NCBI GenBank assembly: GCA_023079485.1
Contig: CM041084.1
Location: 105,734,967-105,798,966 of the forward strand
From: Archilochus colubris
Lineage: Eukaryota > Chordata > Aves > Apodiformes > Trochilidae
DNA length: 64,000 nt
Direction of reading: 5' to 3'
The notes under the pieces are model-generated. The model was given only the letters and a program-made list of their open reading frames with translations, made no database searches and was not told the origin of the DNA. Numbering within the stretch: position 1 is the first letter of the stretch; each line of letters begins with the position of its first letter. Positions 12,801 to 24,799 of this stretch are shown here, one piece after another. The position numbers and the translations under genes were made by a program.

Positions 12801-15039
12801 TTGTTGCTATAGATTGATATAAACTCACCATCTTTGGTGCAAGAGACTTTAGCCTAGTAATAGTTTTGCCTGTAGATTCCCGATCCACTAATTTCTTATT
12901 CTTTCCCATATTTTCTTAAAAGATTACTTATTTTTTCCTTTGCTTAGAGAGGTGGGTTTTTTTCTGTTATTTAATGCTGTAACTGTTGAATTTTGCTGGA
13001 TGCTGCAAATCACACAGCATAAAAACCTTCTGTGAAATTTGGACTAATAATTTATTGTCATCCTCAGGGATACTAGTGTTTCTTCTTCCAGTAAATGAAT
13101 GAATTTTTTTTTCCTTCTTTCATGTAAAAGGCAACATTCTATTGTGAATAAGACCTGGGTAATTAGGGAGACTTGAATTTCTTTCTAAGCCATTGACTTG
13201 CGCTGCATTTGGCTGAGTCAATAGGACATTGTGTGCTTCTATTATCCCAGTGGTCAAAAGTGGATATAAACTCCAAAAGTATTAAACTCTTTGCATATTT
13301 GAGATATGTGGATGGAAAGCATCAGGCAAGTGCAAGAGAGGACAGGTAATGAAGGCCACCAAGTCAATGAGGAGGTGCATCCAGTTTTCCTAAGATCTGA
13401 AGCAGGCTATCAGTGCCAAATGTATTACACAGATGCTGTTTTGGGTCACACATTCTATACCACAATATCCACAGTCCATGTTACTACAGGACTTATGTGA
13501 TCTCAAACAAATGGCCTGGCTGTGTCCTTTTCCTGCACAAATATTCATGGAATTCATGGAAGGAGGGAATCACCTACATGCACCTCTTTTCAGAGTTGCA
13601 GCCCTATTTTCCTTTTGACACACTGATTGGAGAAATGCTTCTTTGGAAGAATCTGAGTACTTAAATATCCCAAAAAGTGGAATAATGTAATTCAGAGACC
13701 CATTGTTTTAATTAGCAAAGGACTGAAGAGCACACTGTATCCCCCTTCAGCCCAGCTATTCTTTGGCTCTTTGTTCAATTCTCTGGATGTTCTGTCTATG
13801 AACATTATAAGCATGTGTGTCCTTATCCTTCCTTTAAAAGCTTGTTTGTGGTTCATTATGAGCTATTAGGGAGCACACATCAAGCAATTGTTTTGGCAGG
13901 GATACAGGAATTGTTTCACATTCTGGCAGCAACAATTCTCTCCTACTGAACTCGAGGCTTCATGGTTGAATCTGCTGCTCCCTCCCTTCTCCTGAGCATG
14001 CTTACTTTAGGAAAGCAACACTTTGAAGGAGAATATGGCAAGGAGCCAGTCTCAGAGGTCCAACTGTTGCTTTAATGCGAAAGGTACTTTTCCCTTATCC
14101 CACATTTCCAAAAATAACAGCACAGAAATCACTTCAATACTTCAGCAGAAACTCTAGAACTGGAGAGAGGGGTAGGTATTAGGGTGTTTTGAAGTCAAGG
14201 TGTTGTTAGCAACCTCCAGGCTTCAGAGAAGGTCCAGCTGAAAAACATTACAAGTTCAATAATAGGAAGTTTATGTGTGGGATTTCTAAGTTAGGAATTT
14301 GCAGGCAGGACCTCTCATGATACAGTGCTTCTCAGACTGACAGGAGAGAAATGAACAGAGACTGACATGAGCCCTAAGCTATGCAGAAGCAGTTGTTTCA
14401 GTTCTTACATGCTCCTTTACCTCTTGCAGATAAGACAAGCTCCAAAAATCATGTTGCTTTGTCAGAGAATACCATAAAATCTCACAAGCTTTGGTTCTGG
14501 AAACTGCAGCTTTTTTATGGCTAGTATAGGACACTTGGAGCACAGATACCTTTTGCATCTTTCCATATTCCCTCAAATTATTTGCTTTCTTGGTTATTCT
14601 CCCTGTGTCCCAGACAGAGGCTGTAGTTTACCCCTTTGAAGGTAATGTGATGTGAAAGACTAGCCTGGAAAAGCAGAAAATGCTATGCTCCCTTCCTAAT
14701 AATAAAATAGTAATCATAAAATTACCCGGCAGAAAACAGTAAAAATGTATTAAGTAGCCCTGGCTTCAATTCTTGACATTGAGTTCCCTGAGGGCAGAAA
14801 TACTATCAGTACTATATGTACATCTGGCAATAAGCCCAGGAGAAAGATGATTCTCTTCTGGGATCCTTTAACAAAGCGATAACTTCTTGGAAGGCACCAG
14901 ACCATATCACTCCTGCTCCTAGAAAGTGCTCATCTCAGTTCTGTTGGCTGAGGAGGAGAATGAGGGAAGGGGAGATGTCTGAGTAACCCATTGTAACACT
15001 GATGAGGAAAATGTGGATGTTAAGGATACACCCAGCAGC
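9831..15039. other. Intergenic, no gene recognised
   Basis: Over 5 kb without a recognisable exon, RNA gene or named transposable element. It contains a small tandem duplication at 10141-10217 and a T run at 11417-11430. All open frames are under 90 codons and unsupported. Confidence 0.5.
10141..10217 (+). repeat. Short imperfect tandem duplication
   Basis: The unit 'tacagcaagtataagta' occurs twice around a TATATATA core. It is followed by three copies of an 'aattctaagt'-like unit. This looks like replication slippage in AT-rich DNA. Confidence 0.7.
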
Positions 15040-15777
15040 CATTCAGAGGGATGGGGACAAGCTTGAGAAGTAGGCCCATGTTAACATCATGAAGTTCAAC
15101 AAAGCCAAGTGCAAGGTTCTCCACCTGGGTTGGGGCAATCACTGATATCAGTACAGACTGTGGGATCGAGGGATTTCTAGCAGCTCTGCAGGAAAGGACT
15201 TGGGGTGGGTTACTGGTGTGTGAAAAGCTGGATATGAGCTGGCGATGGGTGCTCACAGCCCAGAAAGCCAACCACATCTACACCATTCTTGTGAGACCCC
15301 ACCTGTAGTACAATTCTAGAGCCCCCAACACAAGAAGGAGATGGAGCTGTTGGAGCTTGTCCAAAGGAGCACCACAAAGATGCTGGAGCACCTATCCTGT
15401 GAAGAGAAGCTGGGAGAGTTGGGGTTGTTCAGCCTGGAGAAGGCTCTGGGGAGATCATCCTTCCAGTACTTAAAGAAAGACAGGAATGAACTTTTTAGCA
15501 GTGTTTGTTATGACAGAACAAGGGGTAACAGTTTTAAAATAAAAGAGGATAGATTTAGATCAGATATAAGGAAGAAAGTTTTTACAACAAGGGTGATGAG
15601 ACACTGGAACACTGGAACACCTTCAGAGAGGTGGTAGAAGCTACATCCCTGGAAACATTCAGGGTCAGTTTGAGCAATCTTATCTAGTTGGACATGTCCC
15701 TGCCCACTGCAGAGGGGTAGGATCTGCTGATCTTTACAGGTCCCTTCCAACTCCTATTGTTCTGATCGTCTGATTTT
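15040..15777 (+). mobile_element. CR1 LINE, 5'-truncated, longest copy in window
   Basis: This copy starts inside ORF2 ('gacaagcttgagaagtaggcccatg', 'atgaagttcaacaaagccaagtgcaaggtt', 'ctccacctgggttggggcaat'). It runs through 'gagaagctgggagagttggggttgttcagcctggagaag' and 'gtgatgagacactggaac' to the 3' end 'cccttccaactcctattgttctgat'. A duplication of 'cactggaaca' near 15602-15618 and other small changes break the original frame. It is about 740 bp long and defective. Confidence 0.9.
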
Positions 15778-18700
15778 ATCAGTGAGAAGTCCCCTGGAGC
15801 AGCTTGGGACAGGATAATACCAAGTGGCCTGTCACCAACCTTTTCTGAGGTCTGAGGGGAAAAAGAGGGATGGGAGTGAGGTCTTTATTACTATCCTACG
15901 ATGTGCCGTGCCTGGGGAGCTCACACCTCATGCCAGAGGAGCTGAGCTGTCTGGTTGTATAAAAACAGTGCCTGTGACTGTAGTGGTGATGGTCTCTGTG
16001 CACCATTTCCCAGCACCATTTCCCAGTGGTAGTGTCAGCTGCTGTTTAAAAAGAAAACATCTTGGCTAGAGGACCCTCACCTGCTATAGCCCAGACAACA
16101 ATGTAGTAATCTAATAAATGCAAGTAATTCTGAACAACTTTTCGAAATCCCCAGACCTTGACTGAAATTCCCTTAAGCTGGTTCCTATTAACTTCATCCA
16201 GATTGGAAGCAGGCATTGGGATATAGTTTTAAAACTTGTAAGAAAGTAATTACAACCTTTATGTTGTTATAGACAAAACAGAGAAAGGCATTAATGCCTT
16301 TAAAAGCTCCCGGGTAATTTACAGAAGCTGTGACCAGGAGAAGGAATTGAGCACCAAGAGACAAATGTGATACCTTGATGCAAGACAGGTTTGTATCTGT
16401 TGATCTAGCACTTATGAACTGCTGCACTTTGACAGGGGTGACTTCTGAGCAAAATCCTTCTGCTGTGCTCCTTCGTTTCTTTCCACTGGAAAATGTTGCA
16501 GAAGCTGCATACAGACTGCTCCTCCCCCATGCAGTTTTCTGTCACCATTTTGAATACTGCCTTTGTCCTGTGGTTATGCCTCAGATGTAAAACTGGTTTA
16601 AGTTGATCTAATCTCCTCTTTGCCCAGTTTCTGGTCATTTTTGAGCCACTTTGTTCTGGGAAGAAGTTGAAAGGGTCCTTACTCCCTGCCCTAGGGCAAC
16701 CTGGCAGATGGGAGAAAAGGGGTTCAGGGGAGGGCAGCACCCATTCAGGGCCAGGTACCCCCAGAGTGTTTTGGCATGACAACTCTTTTGTTCAAATAAT
16801 AAAAAACCCAACTGAAGCATTAGACAGTTTACCAGCAGGATGAAAAGAAACTCAAACCCACCTGAAGATGTGTGTTTTGATGGAGTCCTGTATCTCCCTG
16901 GTAATTACACAGACCCTGTTACCACAGAACTCACTGCCAGGTGAGAGATCCCAAGTGAAATAATTACACTTAAGCCCTCATACTTATGTAAGGCAAGGCA
17001 GTTGTTGGAAAACACTTCATCCTTTGGCTCAGAGGAAACAACCATACAAAGAAAACAAGCATAAATGCTTTAAATATGCATGCGGACTTAATAGGGTTGA
17101 GCCAGAAATTAGACAGTAGAGGAGGGGGGTGGGCTGCAGGTAAATAGGCTTATCGGGAGATTAATTTTCTATCAAATCATGCTAATCCTTGTTTACAGTA
17201 AACAGCCAGCACTTAGTAGTTAAGTCATTCAATTTGCAAGAAGACCTCCACTTTCAGTCTCCTGGTTCCAGGCACCAGAACCTTCCAGGCTGTTGGCTGC
17301 TTTTTAAAAATTCTTAATGTTGCCACCCCTTGAACAGAAATAAATCTAAACAGCAGGCATTAAACTGTCTGCTCTACAAAATTATGATGCTTTCAAGAAA
17401 TGGCTGAATAATATATTTTGCTGCCTGTATTACTGGAAGAGTATGAGGAAAAAATCTGGTGTTCCCTTTCTGCAGTTTTCCTCAGAAGACTTAGGCACAA
17501 ATTTAACACATAATACCTCTTCAGAGAATTTCTTAGATTTAAAGAAATGAACAAATCCTCTGTAAGCATATTCACCTTCTTCATTTAGCAACCCTTGAAA
17601 GACAAAAGCATGAAGTCCACCTTGATACAAAGTATCAGAGGCTAATATTCACACTCCTTCCCAACATACATGACAAAATCTGCTATGGAGCATGTGAGGA
17701 AACCAGCATTTAGTTTTGGTATTAATTTTTCTACACAGACAAGCAGATGATTTGTGGGCGCATCTGCTGGGCTCTCACACCAGAGATGCTCATCAACTGC
17801 ATACACAAGCAACAAGCTCTGTGTAGCAGCTCTGATCCCAGGTGAATCTGATGGGAAAGCAACACTGGAGGAAGCTGCTCATCGTTCTACAGGAATGGTT
17901 ACCACAGGCTCTGCTTCACAGCAATAATATTCAGCTTCTTTCTTTTGTTCTCAGTATTCAGATACTCACTATCAGTGTGATCTCAAGTCACTCTGAGTAG
18001 ACCATTAGCTCTGCACACAAGAACTGGTGCATTCGAACTATTCAAACTCAGCTGCAAAACTTCTCTGTGCACCAAGGCTACCAAACGTCATACTTTGACA
18101 AGTCCTGTGACTTTGGAGAATTCATACTTCATTGCAATGTGCAAAGAAATTCTTTGTGTCTGAAGATTTCAGACCAAACTCTTCTTCAAAACAGTGCTTG
18201 AGCCACTAGATGCTGCTGGTGGTCACCATCAGTAGGAAGAGTGCTGCTCAAATTATTACCAGCTGGCTTAGTATTATAGAGGGCAGAAAGATTCTAGATG
18301 TAATATCAGAGTGGAAGGAAGATCCTAACCATTACTCTTCATCTTCTAGAGGCCAGAAGTAGTAACAACAGAAAGGCACGAGTACCCCATGCCTTATTGT
18401 GGTTTACAGCCCATTGCACTTCATTCTGCCAGCCTGCCTGGCCAGTGCTAACCCAGTAGGGAAGATAAAATTTCATAGGAGTGGGGGCAGAGGTAATAGG
18501 AAACAGCTTGATCCCACCAGTGTCAAGGAGCATTCTCTAAACAGGGGAAACATCCCAGCCCTCAATGAGGAATCAGAGAATCTCTTCACGTTTTCTGGTG
18601 GATTTTATTGAAAAATTTACTGAAAATTTTTCTCCTCAGATAAGGATAATGACAGAATTAAAAATAATACTAATCCATAGAACAAAAATATAATAAGGTT

Positions 18701-19263
18701 TTAAAAGAAAGTAAAATAATCCCTCAGGATCTTTTGAGTGAATAACCTGAGTTTTCAACCTGGAAGGTTTGCAGCATTGATATTCCATTAGCAGATCTCT
18801 AAGCTTTCTACTTGCTTACTCCAAACTAATCAATATCCAGATTCTCTGGAGTAGCTCAGAAAGTACACTTTTTTTGTGAAGTATATGATATCTTTATCCC
18901 ATTTTCCTTTCTCCTGCATGGAGCAGTGTGGTAGGACAGAAGCAAAGGTAAGACTTTGTGTGAGTATCTCTGTGCAAAACCATTTAAATAGAGATTGAAG
19001 ATGATAGCACTGTTTTGCTTGCAGTAATAATACAATGTGCTCAAGCTTTCATTCATTGTGCCCTTCAGACTAGATCCATGGAAGAAATTTTAAATTCTTC
19101 TCCATGGTATGCAGTGAGAGGACACATGGGAATGGTTTAAAGATGAGTCAGGGGAAGTTCAGGCTGGTCTTTAGGAAACATAACCCTTAATCACATGTCT
19201 TAAATTTTGGACAGCCCTGAAGTAGTCAAGCAGTTGGGCTAGATGATTGCTGTAGGTCCTCTC
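15778..19263. other. Intergenic, no gene recognised
   Basis: No coding exon or named repeat recognised. The part at 16860-17240 is listed separately as a possible conserved regulatory element. Open frames, up to 125 codons antisense at 16405-16782, have no recognisable motif. Confidence 0.5.
16860..17240. promoter_or_regulatory. Possible conserved non-coding element
   Basis: This repeat-free stretch is dense in homeodomain-type (TAAT/ATTA) and forkhead-type (TGTTTAC, GTAAACA) words. Examples are 'gagattaattttctatcaaatcatgctaatccttgtttacagtaaacag' near 17158-17207 and two 'aattacac' words near 16901 and 16965. That composition is typical of vertebrate enhancers but is not proof. No alignment could be run. 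Confidence 0.22.
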
Positions 19264-19506
19264 CCTTTTTCCTTTCCTTTCCTTTCCTTTCCTTTCCTTT
19301 TCTTTCCTTTCCTTTCCTTTCCTTTCCTTTCCTTTCCTTTCCTTTCCTTTCCTTTCCTTTCCTTTCCTTTCCTTTCCTTTCCTTTCCTTTCCTTCTTTCC
19401 TTTCCTTTCCTTTCCTTTCCTTTCCTTTCCTTTCCTTTCCTTTCCTTTCCTTTCCTTTCCTTTCCTTTCCTTTCCTTTCCTTTCCTTTCCTTTCCTTTCC
19501 TTTTTC
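19264..19506 (+). repeat. (CCTTT)n pentanucleotide microsatellite
   Basis: About 48 near-perfect pentamer units make a polypyrimidine (plus) / polypurine (minus) tract of about 240 bp. Interruptions are a C-to-T change near 19311 and a shortened unit near 19394. The artificial Lys/Glu/Arg/Gly and Leu/Ser/Phe/Pro frames on the two strands come only from the repeat. Confidence 0.97.
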
Positions 19507-19522
19507 CCCTCCTTCTAATCTA

Positions 19523-19542
19523 TCCCATCCCATCCCATCCCC
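19523..19542 (+). repeat. (CCCAT)n short microsatellite
   Basis: Three to four 'cccat' units follow shortly after the CCTTT array, probably by drift and slippage of related pentamers. Confidence 0.8.
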
Positions 19543-19544
19543 AA

Positions 19545-22500
19545 GTATGTATGCTTCCCCAATTCTTTCAACCCCTCAGTTCCTGCAAGTGTTTCCAGGA
19601 AGAAAACTGGAAGGTCCCACCTGGAGATCAGATATATAGCAAACACCCAGCTTCTCTAATTTATATACTCCATTTGGTGCTTCTCATCCAAAATGGGAGG
19701 GACTAGGGAGCTTCTGGGCAAGAGGGCCTGGAAATGTTTTGCAGAGCTTGGTAGCTGTTTCTGAAGCTGTGGTATTTCACAATGAGCACAGTTCACTGGG
19801 TTCTGTGTGCTGGCTGATGGACCTCATTACTGCTTCTTAATTTCTCCAAATGTGTCATTAACTAAGGATGAAAATAATGCAATTATATCTAAGTCTTTGC
19901 ATCTGTTGTCACATCTTAGATGTAGAAACTTCCTTCTCTATACACATGAAGGGAGTGGTGACCATGACTGGGGTTATACCACTTAATAGTTACAGAGAGT
20001 TTAAAGAAGATCTGAGAAGGGCTTGTGAACTGTCAAGAATCTGGATTTAAAAGAATAAACCAAGCATTTAGAGCAGTTTAACAAAGGCAAGAATGAGCCA
20101 ATGGATACCCTGGTCTCCAAGTGGCCTTGATGAAAAAAGCAGAATGAAAAGCAGGTGCATAAGAGAGGATTTCTGGTCATGATTTCTATCTGTGATACTC
20201 TGCAAGAGACTCACAGGATGAGGAAAAGGGATGGTGACTGCAGCATGTCACCAAGGACCTTGGAACAGTCTGCACCTCAAACTTTTTCTCTGCCAGACAT
20301 TTCATCCTCTGATCTTTACCTCTAGCACTTCCTATTTCTTTTACATTACAGTTCTGTTCCTGCAGGCCCCAAGGTAAGGCTTGTGCTTGTGCACAGGTCG
20401 AGTGAAATTTTCTAAAAGTTCTCTCCAATAAAAAGAAAAGAGAAGCTGGAAACTGGAAATCAACAAATAGTGTTTGTATTTACGCAGTGCTCATTTGCCT
20501 TGTACAGAGGGGATGAATTTGGGTAATATTGCACATGTTTCATCATCCTCCTGAGCTAAAAGTTGGCATGCTGGAGTGGCAGGAGTGGAAAATATTTTAT
20601 TTAAACTAAAGAAACTAAACTAACCCAAACAGCATATGAACCCAGTTTCATTTTACTACAAAAGTAAAATACAGACCACAAATACAGTATCAAGTGATTT
20701 AGTCTAAATGCTGCAACAGATTATGAAGGTACATTGGAATTTAATTGATGGGGTGGAAGTAATTAAAATAAGAATTTAAATTGTCATCCTTACTGATGAA
20801 GTATAATGTAACGTTGCAGCACTGAAAAATTCTTGAACTTGTTTTGTTTTTTAATTGATTTAATTTTAGGGTCTGCCAAAACAAACTGCTCCTTCTCCCC
20901 ACCTTTCTACCCATCAGAATTCAGAACTTCCCATTTTCTATGGTGCTGCATCAGCCACATTCCTCTCCATCTCCTGCTTTGGTAATATTCTGCTCCCAAA
21001 CTTTTTCATTCACCTGGTGTTCTCATTTGTTACATTGCAAATTCTCAATGTGTTATGTTTATTTTTCTGTGGGCCTCAGGTTGAAACTTCTAAATGAGTA
21101 CAGTTTCAGCTCCCTCTTTCTCTCTCTTTTCTCAGCACATGCACCAGCTTGCTATGTAGCAAAAGGAAATCCCTTTGCACTCAAAAGAACAGGGAACCAT
21201 CACTGATGTTGAACATCAAACTACCATGATACCAGATGTCTTTTAGGAAACAGTCATATCAAGATAGCCATATAGTCAGTGCTCATCTATACTCAAGTGT
21301 TTTAAAGAAAGACAGGCTAAGGCAGTCAGGTAGAAAGATGAGACTCTATATCAGCTCTATAAACCATGCTCAGAGCTATAAATGCATGGATCCCTCTCAC
21401 AGTCAGACAGATACATGCTGAGTCCTAAAGTGGGTGATGGAGAGGGGACAAAGATTTCAGTGAGTTGCATGCCTTTGACAAAAGTTCCTTCATATTTCTA
21501 GGAAGATGGGTTTTTCTGCTTGTACGTATCTCCGTTATGGCTGCAGAACATTACAGAGGCACTACAGGCCCAATTAAAATAGTGTATACAAATGAGATTT
21601 CATGCTCTCTTTCTCTTAAAATTAATTTCATATGGAAGTGCCTTTTCTCCTTAATTTTCACTACATGGTTTCACTATAGTCAGGGTAAACTGATTTTATT
21701 TTAAAACAGCAGAACACAGTGCTCTAGAAATAAGTAATTTTAAGTAACTTTTTTTTTTGTTTGTTTTTGTTTTTGTTATCAAGATGCTAAAAAATCAGGG
21801 GATATTTCACGTAACAAATATGAATTCTACTATCCTTAGCCAAATCCACATTAAACTCATTTGCCACCTATTTTAAGCAGGTGGGCCAAGAAGATGGAGA
21901 AATCAGAAAGAATTGAAGCCCCTAATTTGTTAGTTTTCTGCACCTAGGTATAGGTACTCAAACATCATACATATAAGTACTCAAACAAATGGGCCCAAGA
22001 CCCATCTTTTATCAGTCTTTGAGACATATAATAAAGAAGAAAAGAGAAGAAAATTACTACATAACAATCACAAGCTAACTGTGGTGATGTCCTACAGGCC
22101 ATAGCTGAGGATTCAGCAGAATTAGACCCGAGCTGTTATGCAGTATCTATACTTTTGCCAACATTAGCCAACCAACACTTTGGAGAGAAATATATTCTAT
22201 TTGCAGCATCATAATGGCAATATTTTCACTCCTTTGGGGTTTCTGTAAGCTCTCTGAAAAAAAACAAGTGGAATGAAGTCTTTGGCTGCTGCCTTAGGCC
22301 TTCTGTGGGTGTTAAATACATGTAGGCAAATAGCTGAGAAACCATGTACTCCAACTAACCTATGCATATTCATCCATTTTATTCAGGTTTGCGTAGGACT
22401 GGTTTTAACTTGGTCAAGAAAAAGTGTTCTCCCTTCTTCTCTCTGTTAGTCCTGCAGCTTCTCCCTAAACTACTTGGTGGATATGTCTTAAAGAATGTCA

Positions 22501-23896
22501 AAAAAGAGAGGGGGAATATAAATACCTACTGTGTGTATGTGACGCTCAAAGATGCAGATCCCCTCTGCACCTGGGTGTATTTTAGCCCAGGAAAACACTA
22601 CTCTTTTCAGCAACTCCTCTGCAGTGTCTCCTTGTTCTCACACCAACTGCTGTAGTCAAATCCTCTCAAAGGCAGTGGAGATGGGTGGCTGCTCTCATTG
22701 GGGAGACTGAATTATAAGGCAGGTAGCAGCAGAACTGCAGCTGCTGCAACAGGATCTTTCCAGGAGCATGGCAGAAAGGGACCACTGCTTTGGGAGTAAG
22801 CATGGAAGAGACCAAGGCTCATGATCATGTGGTAGCCTCTCAGGATTTTTTGCCATCTGAAAGAATGAAGAATTATGAATTATTATGAATTATGAAGTAT
22901 GAAGAATTATGAAGAAGTATAGGGAATTTAAAAGTTAAAGGACTCTCCTTTCATTCCCAATAAATCAAAAACAAGGCCAAAAGAACTTAAAACTACTGTA
23001 GTGTACGTCTCAAGTTCACATGCTCAGGAGTCCTACCTGGACTGAGAGCAGACAAAGGTGAAAGCTGGTGTTATCCTGCTGGAGACAAGAAAAAAGTCCT
23101 GGCTTCTAGTGTTCATTCTCACTTCTTCAGGCAGCACTTACAGCCAGGAATCAGGTATATTTGCCCCATTTTACTGTGTACTGAGACAGGCTCTGGGGGA
23201 CACCATACTCATGCTTCCACTGGATGTGATCAGCAATCCTTCCAGCTCTTCAGGCTAGTGGTGACCTGTATCACCTTGCTTTCTGCTGCACTGGAGAGAA
23301 TAGCTCCTGCCTTGGTTAAATTTAATCAAGTCAGACTTGTTCTTACTTCCCTGTCACTGCACCTTGGTTGCTCCCTCTTTCTTGGTGACCCCAACTGGCC
23401 CTGTTCATCTTCAGCAGGTACCTCCTCACTGTCCCCTTCTCCTTTTCTTCTGTTCCCAGCTGCCCCTTCCCCCAGCCCCTCCCCTCCTCTTCTGCAATTC
23501 TGCTTCAAAATATATTTAGATATCTGCATACAGTAACAAAGATTGTGTTTCTTACTGTCTATCATTTATCTCCCAGCTGATGTACTCTGTTCGAAGAATG
23601 CTGCCAACCAGTATGTATAACATATGCCTTTACTTCTAACCCACACAGAACATATAACACAATGGATCCTCAAAATCAGATGTGACCTGTTGCTGCTTGT
23701 TTAATATAAACAAGTCTTTAATAATTATTGAGTACTTCTGACACTGGAATAATTTTATTAATATTTTTCCCTATGCCTTGTATTTATTTATATATACACA
23801 GACACACACATATATGTGTACAGGGAACCTGAGGTCAACCTTTTTTTTCCAGATGCAACCTCTTCACTGATTAAAAAAATCAGTTCTGTTAGTGGT
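19545..23896. other. Intergenic, no gene recognised
   Basis: No exon, RNA gene or named transposable element recognised. It includes an AT-rich slippage patch at 22868-22917 and a short CA/TA-rich patch near 23800-23820. Frames of up to 97 codons are unsupported. Confidence 0.5.
22868..22917 (+). repeat. Imperfect (GAATTAT/GAAGTAT) tandem patch
   Basis: Reiterated 'gaattat', 'tatgaattat' and 'gaagtat' units form a 50-bp slippage tract. Confidence 0.75.
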
Positions 23897-24510
23897 TGTC
23901 CTGGTTTGGGCCAGGATAAAGGTGGTTTTCTGTTTCTGTATTTTGCTTTTAGCTAAGTCCCTTGTAAGTAGTGCATTGTGAAATAACAGAAGTTTCTCAG
24001 TGTTGTTTCTAGGATTGATAACACTTGATGTTTATAGTTACTGCTAGAGACTGGTATGCAGGCCAAGGACACTCGCTCTGAGGAAACATTTTACCGTCCA
24101 GGAGGACACAGGGCCCACCTGACCCTCCTTTGGGAGGAAGACAAGATAGATCCAGAATTGACCAAACAGATATTCCATCCCATATACGTCACACTCAGTA
24201 TAATTTGAGGCATCACGTGGGCCAGCCAGATCTTTTCCCTCCTCCCCGGCATCCTGGGGTGTTTTTGTGTGTTTGTGGTTTGTGTGTTTGTGGTGTGTGG
24301 TGGGTGTGGTTTGGGTGTTGGTGGTGGTGGGTTTTGGGGGGGGGGGGTGTGGTTTTTTGTTTTTGTTTTTGTTTTTTTTTTTTGTTTTTGTTGTGTGTTT
24401 GTTTTGTTTTTTTTTTTTTTTTGGGGGGGGGTTGGGGTTGTTTTGGTTTTTGGGGTGTGTTGTGCAGAACTTATTTTTGGCTTCTTATTCTCTTCCAGTA
24501 ATCTCTTTCA
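23897..24510 (+). mobile_element. Solo LTR, avian ERVL-type, with internal G/T expansion
   Basis: It begins 'tgtcctggtttgggccaggataaagg', the typical start of a common avian ERVL LTR. It continues with 'gattgataacacttgatgtttatagttactgct' and 'tgaccaaacagatattccatcccatatacgtcac', followed by a weak TATA-like 'cagtataatt' near 24197. The usual G-rich stretch downstream is replaced by a long G/T tract. After it, 'ttgtgcagaacttatttttgg' and 'ttattctctt' still resemble the family. The 3' end is approximate. No internal retroviral genes adjoin it, so it is probably a solo LTR. A second copy lies at 56.2-56.8 kb. Confidence 0.7.
24245..24460 (+). repeat. G/T-rich low-complexity tract inside the LTR
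   Basis: Over 200 bp of almost only G and T. G runs include twelve at 24336-24347, nine at 24423-24431 and four at 24434-24437, mixed with (TTTTTG) units. It is strand-asymmetric and quadruplex-prone. It produces artificial Cys/Phe/Val/Gly-rich frames that should be ignored. Confidence 0.85.
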
Positions 24511-24597
24511 AGTAATCAGAATAATTGTCACAAAGTTTCTTTGATTTTTAAGTTCTGATTCTTTAACTGGAGATTACCCCTGATATATTCTGTGAAA

Positions 24598-24790
24598 CTT
24601 GCAGGCACTTTGTGGCCTTCCTGCTCTGTTCCTGCCTATCACTCCAGCCAGGATTGTTCAGCAAAGGTCTTCTCAGATCTGGAGAGTGTACACAGCAGTC
24701 AAGGTCTGCTGCGTATTTACTGCCTTGTACTGGCACCCAACCAGAACCTGTGGTGCTCACAGCTGCTGCACCTTTTTTGCCTGCAGCATA
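24598..24790 (+). repeat. Unnamed dispersed repeat, copy 1
   Basis: This segment matches the reverse complement of 26353-26577. The best stretch is 'tcagatctggagagtgtac' followed by 'acagcagtcaaggtctgctg', which in the other copy reads 'tcagatctggagagaatac' then 'acagcagtcaaggtttgttg'. The 5' parts also share 'ccttcctg', 'tgttcctgcctat' and 'tcagcaaaggtc'-like words. The family is not recognised. It lies immediately after the LTR, so a link with retroviral sequence is possible. Confidence 0.6.
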
Positions 24791-24799
24791 CTCTGAATT

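Noticed and set aside
19171..19533. Lys/Glu/Arg/Gly-rich frame (minus) and Leu/Ser/Phe/Pro frame (plus)
   Set aside because: Both are direct translations of the CCTTT microsatellite.
24130..24544. Three overlapping Cys/Phe/Gly/Val-rich frames resembling membrane proteins
   Set aside because: They come from the G/T tract inside an LTR; hydrophobicity is a composition artefact.
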